Below are positions 15,001 through 33,662 of a stretch of 64,000 nt of DNA, one piece after another (position 1 is the first letter of the stretch; every line of letters starts with the position of its first letter). The position numbers were made by a program, and so were the translations under genes. The DNA lies in assembly GCF_002775205.1 (NCBI RefSeq), contig NC_036455.1, forward strand, positions 162,501-226,500, given 5' to 3'. Source of the stretch: Xiphophorus maculatus (Eukaryota; Chordata; Actinopteri; Cyprinodontiformes; Poeciliidae). Under the pieces are notes generated by a model. That model searched no databases. It saw only the letters and a program-made list of their open reading frames with translations, and was not told the DNA's origin.

Positions 15001-17627
15001 TTCATTTACTTGATTTATCATTTTTCTCTTATTTCTCTCTTTTTTTTTTAAACCAAAAACAAAATGATAAAAGTCTTCAATCTGGTGTTTTAGTCTCAAC
15101 TGTCCCTTTTTTGAAAAATAATTTTGTTTACAGAGACTTCATAATTCATTTTACTTGTTGTTTTCTTTATTTATTTTGGATATTCCAGATGTCTTCCAGT
15201 TCCAGTGTTTAAATGTTCATTAGAAATTAAAGTTTATTTTCTATGTTTATGTTATTGTTTATCGCAATAAGTTTTGGGACAATTTATCGTCCAGCAAAAT
15301 GTGTTATCGCGACAGGCCTACGTCTCAATGACAGCTTTCTCTTGATGCAAATATTTCATGCACTTAAGTACATTTTCAAGTTCAATACCTCAAGCTTAAT
15401 TTTAGACACAGTTAATACATGCAAACTTTATTAGGGAAACCAAAAACCTGTGTTAAACATAGTGAGCAAAAGGAAGAGTAAATAAGAGCAGGTAATGTCT
15501 TTCACTATCTGGTAACAGAATAAGTAATAAGAAAAAAAACAGTGATGAATGAAAAGCAGAACAGTGAGAGAAGTTTGTTAATACAGGAATATGATCCAAC
15601 AGACAGAACTGAAAACTCCTGACGACGCAAACTAAGCTTTTCACACATTTCAATTTCCAAAGATATCAGCTGTTGAGTTTCAGTCTGATCAGCTCTGACT
15701 GGTAATTTCTGATCAGAAAATACAAAAAAAGAAGAAGGGAAAAAACCCTGAAGGGTGAGCACACACGCAATAGCATCAACACTCTTATGTCGTTACAGAG
15801 TGAAGAAGGTTCAGATTTCTATTTTTTACAGTCAAGCACAATTGTTTTAAATTTAATGTCTATAAGTGACTTTTTCTCTTAATCTGGAAGATTTTACTAT
15901 CTTTGAAGATTTCCACATCTGTTTATTGCCAACTATCATTAAAATCACTGTTTTATAACTTGAGACTGACAAGACTATTATAAACAGGATGTTAAGATAA
16001 AGATGAATGAAGGGTAATGAGTGCAGTTTTAACAAATAGCAGGTATGTTACTATCTGTGAGCCGCAGCTTCCGTTTGTGTCTCAAATGTAATTTATGATT
16101 ACGCTACTGGCTGCATAATCTCCTCATAAAATTTTATTTATGAAAATGTATGCGGATGTGCAATTACAGGTTATTTGATCACTTTGTAAATGCTCAAAAT
16201 TTAATTTGTCTTTGTTTTTTTCCATTCCTGGTAATGAAAGAATCAAGAATTTATTGTTGAAGTTTTAATGGGACAAAAAAATGCCTGAGTCACCAAAAGA
16301 TGAAAAGATTTTTTAATCATCCGAATGATTTAGTTTCTGCTTTAAAGTGCCTGCATACCAGATTTCATGTGATGTGAAGTGTGTGATGTGTTTTTGTTTT
16401 AAAGCAGAATCTTTTGATGACAGTAATTTCTACAACAAATCAAACGTCATTTATGAATGTTTCTTTGGGTTTTACTGGCATATACATTTTATTTTTAATT
16501 AAGTATTTTGGTCACATCTTTTCATTCATGTCAATCTTTCAAATTATCCAGAATTTAATCTGCTAAAATGCTATTACAGATGCCAATAACACTCTTTGAA
16601 TCAAATTTCAAGTGATGTCAAATGTTTTGACAACTCTGAAATATGTTTAGATTGTTAACACCTAATGAAAAGCTGACTACTGGCTTATGTGCACATTCTT
16701 TAACGAGTTACAATAGCACATATTTAGTGGACTATTATAACATCGCATAGAGCTTGATAAATCAAAGTACGTTGTCCAATATTCGTGAGACAGCGCAGGG
16801 TTTTCGAACCGACACCCAGCAAATCATTTGGAAATTTTCTGCCTTTATGAAATAGGTATATTTCATGAAGTACGCACGAAATGACTGCGGTGTCTGGGCG
16901 CCAATTGATCCGGGAGACAAACATGTGGGTCCCCAATCAGCCAGAGCGTTCTCTGCGCAATTAAACAGGCTGAGGTTCGGCTAACAGATGCTAATGTCCG
17001 AAATATATTTTTTTTGCACTCTTCGTACACAGCATACGTATTGAAAATCATTGCCCCTGGTTTCATGTAGGTATTATGGCCAGCTACAGTTTTACCAGTT
17101 GTTCCTGCTACATTAAGAAGAACCAAATACAACAATGCGGCGTTCATAGGTGCTAACTCAAGCTAGCTGTACAGGCTAATACTTTAAATTCCACTTCCTG
17201 GCTTTATCCAAACCTCTTAAACAATTGTGAACTTAAACACCGACTTGGGGTATTTTCGCTCAACTTGTCATGCGTTACGTTTATTAGTAAAACTAACAAA
17301 TGTAATGTTTAACTTGTCTAAGCGACACAGTCCCGTGGTTTGACCTGTCAGCGCCTGCTGCTGCTAACCTCAAGCTAGTTCGTTAGCATTTCGTAAGCGT
17401 GCTAGCAGCGCGTGGAGGCCATGAGCGCTAACAGCAGGCCATAAAATGTCTCCAAGAAAACAATAACACAACCCGAAGAACGGTGGCAACGCGATCACTG
17501 AGATGTACTTCACATGGGCTTCTTACTTGAGAACTTTTATTTAATTTACCTGTTTACTCTTGGCGTAAGGTTTAGAAGCGATGTGATATCTCCTGCTTCT
17601 GATTTTCCCTCCACCCGTGGCCGCCAT
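1..17627 (-). CDS. nup153: Nucleoporin 153, nuclear pore basket protein (3' end outside window)
   Basis: FG nucleoporin of the nuclear basket that binds RanGDP/GTP, importins and chromatin. Coding exons in gene order: 17550-17627, 12721-12943, 12340-12615, 12118-12257, 11271-11399, 10985-11101, 10805-10855, 10677-10730, 8417-8560, 7342-7394, 7059-7194, 6808-6966, 6622-6720, 6441-6525, 6220-6321, 5093-5743, 4812-4991, 1373-2302, 364-777 and about 50-262. Phases agree across all joins, giving about 1411 residues against 1475 in human. The N-terminal region matches human (WLQKYF, SLVKEIKD, DDNISTTSGFSSRASDK, ARRILQSLE). Four RanBP2-type zinc fingers (WxCDxC...KCVAC) lie near residues 667-690, 738-762, 805-829 and 857-880; FG, FxFG and KFG repeats fill residues 893 onward. 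The start ATG is followed by MAATGGGKIRSRR, like human. Intron 1 is large (4.6 kb). The last exon end (GTGAGT at 44-49) is a guess. Confidence 0.96.
1373..2302 (-). other. nup153: nup153 large FG-repeat exon 18
   Basis: One 930-bp exon encodes about 310 residues of serine-, threonine- and alanine-rich disordered sequence with repeated KFG, FKFG, FTFG and FSFG cores. This is the cohesive, transport-receptor-binding part of Nup153. Its low-complexity codons also leave a long open frame on the opposite strand, which is not a gene. Confidence 0.93.
3821..4093. mobile_element. Short DNA transposon (MITE) in nup153 intron 17
   Basis: The ends are a perfect 13-bp inverted repeat, CAGGGTTTCCCCC at 3821 and GGGGGAAACCCTG ending at 4093. 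The 5-bp flank AGCTA is found on both sides (3816-3820 and 4094-4098). The ends look hAT-like, but an 8-bp duplication is not visible. It has no coding capacity. An internal stretch (about 3836-3893) is repeated near 11690-11745 in another nup153 intron. Confidence 0.75.
4175..4256. repeat. Direct repeat, copy 1 (nup153 intron 17)
   Basis: This stretch of about 80 bp, with the core TTTGCACAAAATCAATTTTA and AGATCTGATTGTTTTCT, recurs in the same orientation at 5929-6014. The copies differ at roughly ten sites. They flank the zinc-finger exons 16 and 17. Confidence 0.75.
4812..5743 (-). other. nup153: nup153 zinc-finger exons 16 and 17
   Basis: Exon 16 (5093-5743) encodes three of the four RanBP2-type zinc fingers and exon 17 (4812-4991) the fourth; each has the pattern W-x-C-x2-C-x10-C-x2-C followed by KPG or KPN. 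In this family these fingers bind Ran. All sixteen cysteine ligands are present, so the domain should be functional. The short intron between them is 101 bp (4992-5092). Confidence 0.93.
5929..6014. repeat. Direct repeat, copy 2 (nup153 intron 15)
   Basis: Second copy of the repeat at 4175-4256, sharing TTAGATAATGAG and AGATCTGATTGTTTTCT. It lies on the other side of the zinc-finger exons, about 1.75 kb away. Confidence 0.75.
7625..7830 (+). mobile_element. LINE 3' remnant (L2-like) in nup153 intron 9
   Basis: Reading plus from 7638 gives GVSLWNNLDSKIKQSKSL and then SVFKRN, a stop, and KRIMTKHYGIE. This resembles the extreme C-terminus of L2/CR1-type reverse transcriptase proteins (LWNxL...IKxxxSLxxFKxxL). 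Only this tail is left, with one in-frame stop, so the copy is dead. Purine-rich sequence lies on both sides (about 7440-7625 and 8030-8270). Confidence 0.5.
7865..7908. repeat. Perfect 21-bp palindrome
   Basis: Positions 7865-7885 are the exact reverse complement of 7888-7908, with only TT between them (arm begins TTGTTACATGAACTG). A second AT-rich inverted repeat based on ATTTCATTTATTT follows at about 7936-7984. It lies in nup153 intron 9 within GA-rich DNA. Confidence 0.9.
9358..10620. mobile_element. hAT non-autonomous element (1263 bp) in nup153 intron 8
   Basis: It begins TAGGCCTGTCGCGATAAACG and ends with the inverted counterpart ...CGTGACAGGCCTA. It is flanked by 8-bp duplications AACATAAC (9350-9357) and AACATAAT (10621-10628), one mismatch. 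The 8-bp duplication and the TAGGCCTG ends identify a hAT element. No transposase reading frame remains. Confidence 0.88.
11690..11950. repeat. Fragments of dispersed teleost repeats
   Basis: About 11690-11745 (GTATTATAAGCCTGGCGGGC and on) resembles the interior of the element at 3821-4093. About 11895-11935 (GCAACCTGTCCAGGGTTTAC) resembles the widely dispersed teleost motif GGCGACCTGTCCAGGGTGTA. Both are fragments in nup153 intron 4. Confidence 0.55.
12716..12726 (-). other. nup153: GC-AG intron donor at nup153 exon 2
   Basis: On the minus strand exon 2 ends ...AATACAG followed by GCAAGG. No GT occurs at a usable place nearby. Joining at the GC to the acceptor before 12615 (TTTGCAG) keeps the frame and rebuilds the human-like stretch SNTEPSTS. 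The rest of the donor (CAG/GCAAG) fits the strong consensus that GC donors need. Confidence 0.8.
14570..14808. mobile_element. MITE with GGATGCACC-type ends
   Basis: The left end AGGACGCACCATATTAATAT and right end TTGATATTGGTGCATCCCC form an imperfect inverted repeat of the type common in teleost hAT MITEs (GGGATGCACC). No coding capacity; in nup153 intron 1. A clear target duplication was not found. Confidence 0.6.
14935..15320. mobile_element. hAT MITE (386 bp), same family as 9358-10620
   Basis: Ends are CAGGCCTGTCACAATAA and ...TATCGCGACAGGCCTA, matching the larger copy. Flanks TGTCTCAA (14927-14934) and CGTCTCAA (15321-15328) are an 8-bp duplication with one mismatch. It is an internally deleted relative in nup153 intron 1. 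Confidence 0.85.
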
Positions 17628-20411
17628 GGCTCTTTCGTCTGACTGTCTATCGATGTTTCGGCGCCGGATAGCTGTCATCCAGGACAGCGGCCACCTGCAG
17701 GGGAATTGTGGGAAATGAAGTGCCTTAACCTAACAAAGGGTTTCCATATTTGCGACTCCACAACTGGGTTAACCAGAGGTGAGTAGAGTACATAAAAAAA
17801 TGTACTCCAGTAAGAGTAGCACTGCAACATATTTTTATTCAAGTAGGAGTAAAAAAGTATTCTCTAAAAGGCTTTCTGAGATGATCGATACAGCTCATTT
17901 GATATTTTATAATGATTTCATCAGACAGACAAAAAATATACTTATTTGCAAGTTTTGGTGTTTTAAATACTAGAACGAAAAACAATTAAACCTGATAAAA
18001 ATAAAATATTTTTGCTACTTTTGTTTCCAGTATAACATTTATGTTAGAGTTGGTAGAACCGTGTAAGATACGTCCAGTGATTACAGATACTTTTTTCTGC
18101 ATGTTTTACTTGACCTCCAACTTGAACAACAGGCTCTGCAAAGAAAATATTTGAACAACAATCTGTGTGTACAAACAAGATATTGGTGCGTGTGTCTCAA
18201 GCATTTTTGGTTAAAATGTTTGTCCTTAATTGAGTAAAGTTGCTCTCAGTGGGTAGAAAATCCAGAAATTTTACCCCAGTAGCAATACTTCATATTAATA
18301 CAATTCAAATAAAGTAAATAGTTTGGTGTGGTAAAAGCACTCCTAAAAGTATTTTTCTCAAAAATTTACTCAAGTAAATGCAACTCAGTTAATGTATCTA
18401 GCCATTAGCCACATCTCAAAATGACAAAAACATTTTTAAAAAATCAGAAGCACATCCACAAATCATTAAGTGAATAAATAGAATGAGCTCATTTAACAAA
18501 ATTAAAAAAATTTTTAAATGTCAGTCAGTGTTCACTTCGATACAGTTTTTGATTACAGCTACAAACAGATGAATGAATAAAAAATGAAATCATAAAAAAA
18601 TTAATAGCTTAACAACTTCTCTGTTATTTATTCAGCAGATAAGCATGTTAGAATTATGGGAAGAATCCACCCACCCATCCGTTATCCAAACCCGCTCATC
18701 CTTGCAGAGTCACCGGTTGGCTGGTGCTTATCTCCAGCAGTCTAGTGATGGAGTTAAACATTGGACAAACCTGGAAGAAAACTTGTTAAAGTTTACAGTA
18801 GACTTGAGATTGGAGAAGAGCTTCAACCTTCCAAGGCAAATGAAACTAAACTTACAGCGAGACCTACAATGTTCAATACTTAAAAACAGCCCGGTAAAAG
18901 TCCAGGCCTAAATTAAATGCAGAATTTGCAATGTGATGTTCCAAAAATGGAGCAGGTTTTTCTTACTCTAACTGTAAATTAAATCAAAATCTTATGGACT
19001 ACAGTTAGTTTTATGCGCTTAGTTAAAAAAAATCATGTTAGTAATCATTAAGCTTAGTACATTTTAACATTTCTTTTTATACAGTGCATGTAACTATGTG
19101 GTTACAGCTGTAGTTTTTTTTTTGTTTTTTTTGCTTGATAGACCAATTGTGAACCTCAAAATCCAAAAATGACTAAATGCTTGGTTCTGGCTGGCTGTTG
19201 TGCAGTTTTATGTGCACGACAATTTTCTGTCTATTTTGTCTATTCACTGCCAAAGCATGAATATGGCTTGACCAAACAACTGCTGCAATTGGTGCTACAT
19301 TTATACATGCATGTATGGTAAATATGCAAATGTGCAAGTGTACTGCAGTCTAGTCTCAATTTTAAAATAATAAAGCCAGCAGTTCATATGAATCTGACTG
19401 TAGATAATGCCAGATATTTCATGCTACAGAGCTAAACATGAACTGAACATTCTTTAATGTAAAAAAAAAAAAGTACAATACATGATTCATATTTTCATGA
19501 TTCACAAAAACAGAAATTTATTCCACGTGATCATTAAACTGTAGAAAAAGCAGAATAGAAATATTCACATCACCTCATGGTGCATCATGTTTACATTGCA
19601 ACCATCAATATATTTTTTTATTACATAAAGTGTTATTTCACTGTAAGAAAACATAAGTGTTTAAGGGACTCAAGTATGTCAGTGCTTTGGACATTTTGTG
19701 CAGTAAATGCAATTTACAACATGAAAAACTAACAATGTTAACAACTCAAGTCCTAACTTTTGTTATAAACAACATATATTTTTCCATTCAAGCTGTTACC
19801 TTCTGATGCTCTTTTAGATATCAAAGATGCCACATTTTGACAAACTGTACAACATTAGTCACAGTAACACACACTGAGCTTATTGGTTTAGTAAAAGTAG
19901 CTTAGTCTGACCTGTAGTGAGTAAACAAAAACTTAGAAGTGCAGCTTTCATTGAAGAAAATCGCTTAAAACCCTGATTAACTGTCTCAAATACAAGTGCA
20001 AAATTCAGTTTGGCAAAGAAAAAACATTTCACTAGAATAATCTACTTGACTAATTTTAATATCTTACAAAATGTTAAATATATACAATGCAAATTGGACA
20101 GGAGTGCAAAATTTAAGATGCATGCTGCTGTGAGACAGTCTTAAAAGAGTGCTGATGGTAGAACAGTCCAGTGGAGCCTGTTTTTTGTTTGTTCATATAT
20201 TAACATCCAGAACTATAATCATGCAGGTCCACAAGCATTTTGTTTCTGGCTCTCAAACATATCAGAATTTTTAACTGAGTCTTTTAATGCCATCTTTACT
20301 ACAGCTTTTTGGTTTTCAGCAACTTATAAAACCAGTGATACAAGAGTAAATATCAATTCAATTTGGCATCCAATAAAAAATAAAAAGAGAGAATATCTTA
20401 ATGCTTGTTGC
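17628..20411. other. Intergenic region nup153 to ptdss1 3' end
   Basis: 17628-17770 is the nup153 promoter side; no TATA box is evident. 17772-18410 is a repeat (separate entry). 18660-18790 holds a decayed fragment of the common CATCCATTATCCA...CTCATCC repeat. The rest is AT-rich. AATAAA signals for the minus strand lie at 19617-19622 and near 19514, so ptdss1 3' UTR probably extends to about 19.5 kb. No other gene seen. Confidence 0.6.
17772..18410. repeat. Dispersed teleost repeat with GTACTCAAGTAAAAGTA-type ends
   Basis: It starts GAGGTGAGTAGAGTACAT followed by TGTACTCCAGTAAGAGTAG and ends with TTTACTCAAGTAAATGCAAC and a CTAGCCATTAGCCACATCTC segment. These ACTCAAGTAAAAGTA blocks are typical of an abundant non-autonomous teleost repeat. 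It lies about 150 bp upstream of the nup153 start codon. Confidence 0.55.
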
Positions 20412-28202
<7,791 letters not shown>

Positions 28203-29861
28203 GTTGCTGTCCTTAACCTTCCCAGCTATTTATATCGATGTAATTTTAAGAATATAAAACCGAAAGCTGAAGAACTGAATTCAGGAACGAAACTCCTCAG
28301 CACCCGGTCAGGAACCATGTGGACGGACTAAAACACTTCTGTAAAATAGGGGGGTGTGCAGACGGTGACGTCAATATTGTTATGCCAACTACTAATAAGA
28401 ACAAAACATATTAGGATTAGGAATTTTACCTTAATCGACTTGTAAAGTCTTACGTGACAACATTTCTAACCACATTTTATTAAAAAAATAAAATAAAATA
28501 AAACTTTATCGATCAGTCGTCGGAAAACACCGTTGTGGAACATTCCGGAATGTGACGTTTGAATGTAGCTCTTCCGCCGAGGTCCACGTGAAACACTTCA
28601 GATTTCTCAACATTTCTACATCTTCTTTACATTTAAGTGTAGGAGAAGATGGTTTGAATAGGCAAACGTGAGTACTGTGAATGCCCAGTTATTGTATCGC
28701 AACCTCGGTTAGATCTCGGTTTTGAGGGTCGCTGTTGACCTAGCATGTTAGCATCGATGAATCAAGCCAACTCCTGGCTTAGAGGACATCAACAAGACGC
28801 CTGAAAGGTTCATTCCCTCCATATAGGTGGCTGATAAGTTAGCATTAAGTCGTTGCGTCCTTCTGTAAATCTGTGGTATTTTAATATTTAAGCATTATTA
28901 AACTTATAATTACGTGCAACTATGTTAGTCGAACAGAGCAGGCTAAAACTTATTTGGGGTCTCAGGCAAAACATGTTTTGGGGCCCCACGTACAAAACAA
29001 CCATACACAGTTAATGATAAGGACAAATTAACTTAACAGTCATGTCTTTGGACTGTGAGAGGTAGCTGAAAAACCCTGAGAAATCTCACCACATAAATGA
29101 GAATATTATGAAAACGTCTTGGAAAAATAAATCCAGGGTGGAATTCACACCCAGGACCTTCTTGCTGCAAGACAATTTGTGTATCCCTCAAATTGTTCAG
29201 TTCATATTTGTTACTTTTATGGCTGGAATTAATATTTTTTTATTTTAAAAAATAATTATTAGCAACTAATTACTAATAATTAATTAATCTCTAACTCATC
29301 AGACATTCAGTCATCAGATAATGTTTGTCCATTATTTTATGGGAAAGGATATTTACACTGCCTCCAAATCTAGATTTGTAATAGTAAGGAAACTTTTGTC
29401 CTGGGATGACAAAATTAGTGATGGGGAGTATTTTAATTTTTAATGTAAGTCAGTGGTGAACCGTTGTGGGTTAGATCAGTGTAATCAGGATTTTGAATGT
29501 AATTTTTAAAAAATTCCAGGTTGCAGGTATAGGAAGGTCTACACAATAGATGTAAATATATCTTTGGAGAACCAGTCAGCAGATGTGTTTCCAACCACCT
29601 GAAAGCCTATTATTAAGGTCGCCGTCTATATGCATCTTAAAATGTTTTTTTTTTTAAAAACTTGAAAACTCTACTTGTACTTCTGCAAGAGAGGATTAAC
29701 CAATCACGACGATAAAACAAGATTTGTGCATGCTAAAATAGCTTAAAAATAAGGCTGGTCTTGACTGCTTTTGTTTGCTGATATTGTTTTCCTTGGCTTT
29801 ATATAGAATGTTCTGAGCTCCAAACTTTCTTTTCCCACACTGTGTTTTGATGTCTTTCAGA
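28203..29861. promoter_or_regulatory. Divergent ptdss1/mterf3 promoter and mterf3 5' UTR
   Basis: ptdss1 runs left from 28202 and mterf3 runs right from 29862. A full consensus CRE, TGACGTCA, lies at 28366-28373, 164 bp upstream of the ptdss1 ATG. An E-box CACGTG lies near 28586. mterf3 probably starts near 28560 with a non-coding exon ending at 28667 (AAAC/GTGAGTAC) spliced to the acceptor at 29860 (TGTCTTTCAG). 28960-29165 holds a decayed repeat (CATGTCTTTGGACTGTGAGA and CACCCAGGACCTTCTTGCTG). The rest is unremarkable. Confidence 0.6.
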
Positions 29862-32310
29862 ATGAGCATGTTTTCTGCCTGTGCCAAGCTGTGCCTGCGA
29901 TGCAGAGGTCTTCTTTCGCTGAAGAACAGCACTCATCTGCACTATGTTCACGTTCAACAGAGTACGACTGTGGGCAAACCAACCAGAATCAGTAACGCAA
30001 TTTTATCCAGAAGAAATCACACAGCAGCTCAGTCAAGACTGAATTGGAAACGGCAAACATCCTGCTATTATGATTATACAGCAAGATATCTGACAACTGA
30101 AGCGAAGGAAAGCAAGCACACAGAAGACGTGCCCAGAACAGACGTCCCTGAATACAAGCCTGCTCTGGTGCCAACAGTAGACGCTTTACCACTCCCCCAA
30201 AATCAGATTTCTGTTGGTATGTATGTAACATATTAAGCAGAATTTGTAGTTGACTTGGAGACAAAGTGTTCATCCTGGGAGAACTGAATTGCCTCTGACT
30301 CTTTTTGTTTTCTTCATGAAGAAGACTTGGATGCTGATGACAAACTTTCAGCGTTGGAGGAAATCAGTGACGAGGAAGCTGTTGGCATTTCTATTCCTTC
30401 TTTTATTCCTCCAGCCTCTGTCTCTCTTCAAGACTATGTTGACAAGTCGGAGACACTTACAAAGCTGGTGCAGCTGGGTAAACTCACCATAAAGATTTTT
30501 ACCCCCCTTTAGTACAGAGGTAGAACCAGGTAAATAGCATCTTATTATCTCTTACAGTCTCCTCTCATTGCAGGGGTCAGCTTGTGGAGGCTGGAGCGAA
30601 GGCCCAACGTTGGCTCCATGTTGCTTAGACTTGACTTCAACAGAGATGTAGCACCTTGCCTATTGTTTCTGAAAGAGATTGGAGTGGATGACTCACGATT
30701 GGGCTACATCATCTCGCACAACCCATTTATCCTCTCCGAGAACTTGGAAAACTTGCAGGCCAGGTAACATGAAAATATAGAGTGCAATGCAAAATTATTC
30801 GCATTCCTTCATCTTTTCACCTTTTTTCACAATACAGTCACAAACTTCAATGTATTTTATAGGGATTTTATGTGCATAGTTGTGAGGTTGAAAGAAAGTA
30901 ATGTTTTCAATTTTCTTAAATCTTAAATATGAAAAGTTGCAGAGTTAACATGGCGCTTTTGGCTGCTCCTCTGATAATGCTCTCCTTTCCAGGTCTGCTT
31001 TCCAGCTGTTCAATGCTTGTTCCATTTTTCAGATAAAATTGATGCTCCATGAGATCTTCAAGCATCGGCATGCTATTTTATAACTTAACCCCCATTGAAA
31101 AAATAACTCACAGGTAGTCAGTTATTTTCCAGTTTGGTTACTTCTGGTTGCAGTGGATCTTCTTTAGGCTTATCAGAGAAATGTGGGCTCTGTTAAAGAC
31201 ACATATCACACTTTTCTGATTCTATTTTGCAAGAGATCTGAAAGCCATCTATGTTTTTTTTTTCCACGTTGCTCTATCACATAAAGTCCCAATAAAATGC
31301 ATTAATGTTGGTTGTTGTAACGTCGCATAATATGGAGAACAGAGAAATGAATATAAATATTAGACGCATGTTGACATTTCCTCCTCCAGATTGTCTGTAT
31401 TGATCGTGTTTTCTCTATTGTATCAAGAGTGAACTATCTGAAGTCGAGGACGTTCAGTTCAGAAACGGTTGCATCTATGGTCTCCAGAGCACCATATCTT
31501 CTTAACTTCAGCGTGAAGAGGCTGGACAACAGGCTGGGTTTTTTTCAGCAGCAGCTCAAACTCAGTGCTTCCAACGTAGGTTGTCGGAAATCATAAAAGA
31601 TCATATGAAAATATTTGTAAATGGGCAGGGATTTTTCTTTTTCTTTTAGTGATAAGGTAAACACTAATAATTTCACATATGTCTGCAGACGCGGAGTGTT
31701 GTTGCTCGTCTCCCCAGATTACTGTGTGGCAGCTTGGAGTCTGTTAAAGAAAACTTAAAGGTATCGAGTCAAAGCTTGATATTGGAAAAATCATAGCTTG
31801 AGTTTATTTAGATGATAAACAAAATCCTTTTTTTTTAATGTGTTCTGCAGGTGTGCGAAATAGAGTTTGGCTTTAAGCAAAATGAGATCCAGCACATTGT
31901 TATTGCCGTCCCAAAGGTTTTGACAGCCAATAGAAGGAAGCTGACCCAGATATTTGACTTTGTCCACAACACCATGAAAGTTCCCCATCACCTGATAACA
32001 AAGTTTCCACAGGTAGGTGACCATGGCCATTTGTTCTGTCTTTCTCTTACTAAATTTTGCTTAATATTTGGCCTGATCTACAATGTTACAACTCTATTTT
32101 TTTATTGTCTTTCAGGTTCTCAACTCAAAGTTCTTGCGTCTCAGAGAGCGCCACTTGTTTCTCGAGTATCTTGGGAAAGCTCAGTATGACCCAGATCTGC
32201 CCAGCTACATCCCACTCGACCGCTTGGCGTCCCTGCCAGATGAGAACTTTTGCACAGATCTTGCAATGGCCACATTGGAAGATTTTTATTTGTTTCAAAA
32301 GACTCTTTGA
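29862..32310 (+). CDS. mterf3: Mitochondrial transcription termination factor 3
   Basis: mTERF-family protein of the mitochondrial matrix; in mammals it binds mtDNA promoter and 16S rRNA regions and is needed for mitoribosome biogenesis. Coding exons: 29862-30216, 30322-30477, 30574-30763, 31428-31575, 31689-31760, 31851-32012, 32116-32310; all phases agree, giving 425 residues (human 417). The first about 100 residues are Arg/Ser/Thr-rich and poorly conserved, as expected for a presequence. The rest shows tandem mTERF helices with strong human matches ([44 protein letters not shown]-like [39 protein letters not shown]). The ATG just after the acceptor at 29860 was chosen; the upstream in-frame ATG lies in the intron. 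Confidence 0.95.
30780..31370. mobile_element. Long-TIR DNA element, internally deleted, mterf3 intron 4
   Basis: The left part (GTCACAAACTTCAATGTATT, then GGGATTTTATGTG) and the right part (CACATAAAGTCCCAATAAAA, then GCATTAATGTTGG) are inverted copies of each other. This is the signature of an abundant teleost non-autonomous family; other copies lie at 45531, 35780, 52820, 54625 and 62050. No coding capacity. Confidence 0.75.
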
Positions 32311-33662
32311 TTCTTCATGATGCAAAGTTAAAAGTGTTACAAAACCACACTGGATACTTGCAGTGGATTCACATCCATAAGATGTTTTTAAACATGTTAC
32401 CAAAAATTATCCAAGGCAACTTGTATGTGAAAACTATTCTTTGCAAAGAATATAAGTGATATATGTTCAGTTTAATTTAATTTTTTTTCCTGTGGTGTAA
32501 ATGTATACATTTATGTACATAAAACAGGATTTGTTCTAAAATATTAAAATGTAACATTTATATAGTTGAACTAGTTCGGTTTCTTCCTTGTTTAATTCAA
32601 TTTTATGCATCATGTTGTCCTGGTTTACTGCATATATCAACTGTAAAACTTGAAATTTCTCTAAAACAGTAAAAGTAAACTATATAAACGCTGCCTTGCC
32701 TCAGAGTTCAGTTCTTTTCTCCTGAATATGAGTGGTGCCATAAAAACCTGCTTTACATTTACTTTAAACACATATCATTTTAAATCTTTTGGATACCTTA
32801 AAATGTAATACTTTTATTGTTGGGTATTATAATTATAGATTCTCTAATCTATAATTGGAAGGTTTTTATTTGTTCCAAAAAACTCTTTAGGAACAGAAGA
32901 GTCTTGGTTAAAAAACCCCCAAAAGTTTTCTGGTGGATTTAATGAATGACTTCACCAAAATGCAAAGACCCTTATCTTAAAAAAATTTCTAAAAACTGGA
33001 CAGTTTCACTGTAGTCACTACTGCTTCAAAAAAGTCTCTGTTAGCTGTCTACACTGTAATTCTGGTGGAAATTTTTCTTTCTGTTTTTGGTCCAATTTTG
33101 GAAGACCAAGTTGGGAAATTATGTGGGATCTACCAAATTAAATGTGGGGTTGCAACAATTAACATCTAAACTAAACTGTATGTGATTATTCAAAAAATAA
33201 ATACTTTAGTTTGCCATATTAAAGTTTCAGATAAAATGTAAATTATATGTTTTATACATTTCAGGAATAAAATGTAAAATTCCACTTGTTAACGTCACTC
33301 GCTGATCAGATCAGCAAGAAGGAACTAATATCGAAAAATCCACTTTGTTTGAAAATATAACTGAAATTACCTTTACTGTCCTTCAGAGGGAAATAAAAAA
33401 AGAAATGAATAAAGAAAGAACTTTGCTGTATATCTTTTTTATATTTATAGAAAGGATTTTTAAAATTACCAGTCAAAAAACGTTTCCTTTAAGTCTCCGA
33501 AGATATGTTATTTTTTTTAATTAAAAAAAACCCCAAAACAAACAAAAAAACCATTAGAAGAGGTCAACACTTCCAGGTTTTTCCGGACAGGTTTTATTAA
33601 ATCATTCGCTGAGCCGCCTTTTACCCACAATACACCGCGGTCACTCACTCTTACTGGTAAAC
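32311..33662. other. Intergenic region mterf3 to uqcrb
   Basis: Holds mterf3 3' UTR, with a possible poly(A) signal ATTAAA at 32543-32548. AT-rich sequence without a recognisable gene follows. About 33590-33660 is the uqcrb promoter and 5' UTR (CCGCCTTTTACCCACAATAC). Nothing else supported. Confidence 0.5.

Noticed and set aside
18645-18911. 88-codon open frame upstream of nup153
   Set aside because: It includes a decayed dispersed repeat (CATCCGTTATCCAAACCCGC) and shows no family resemblance.
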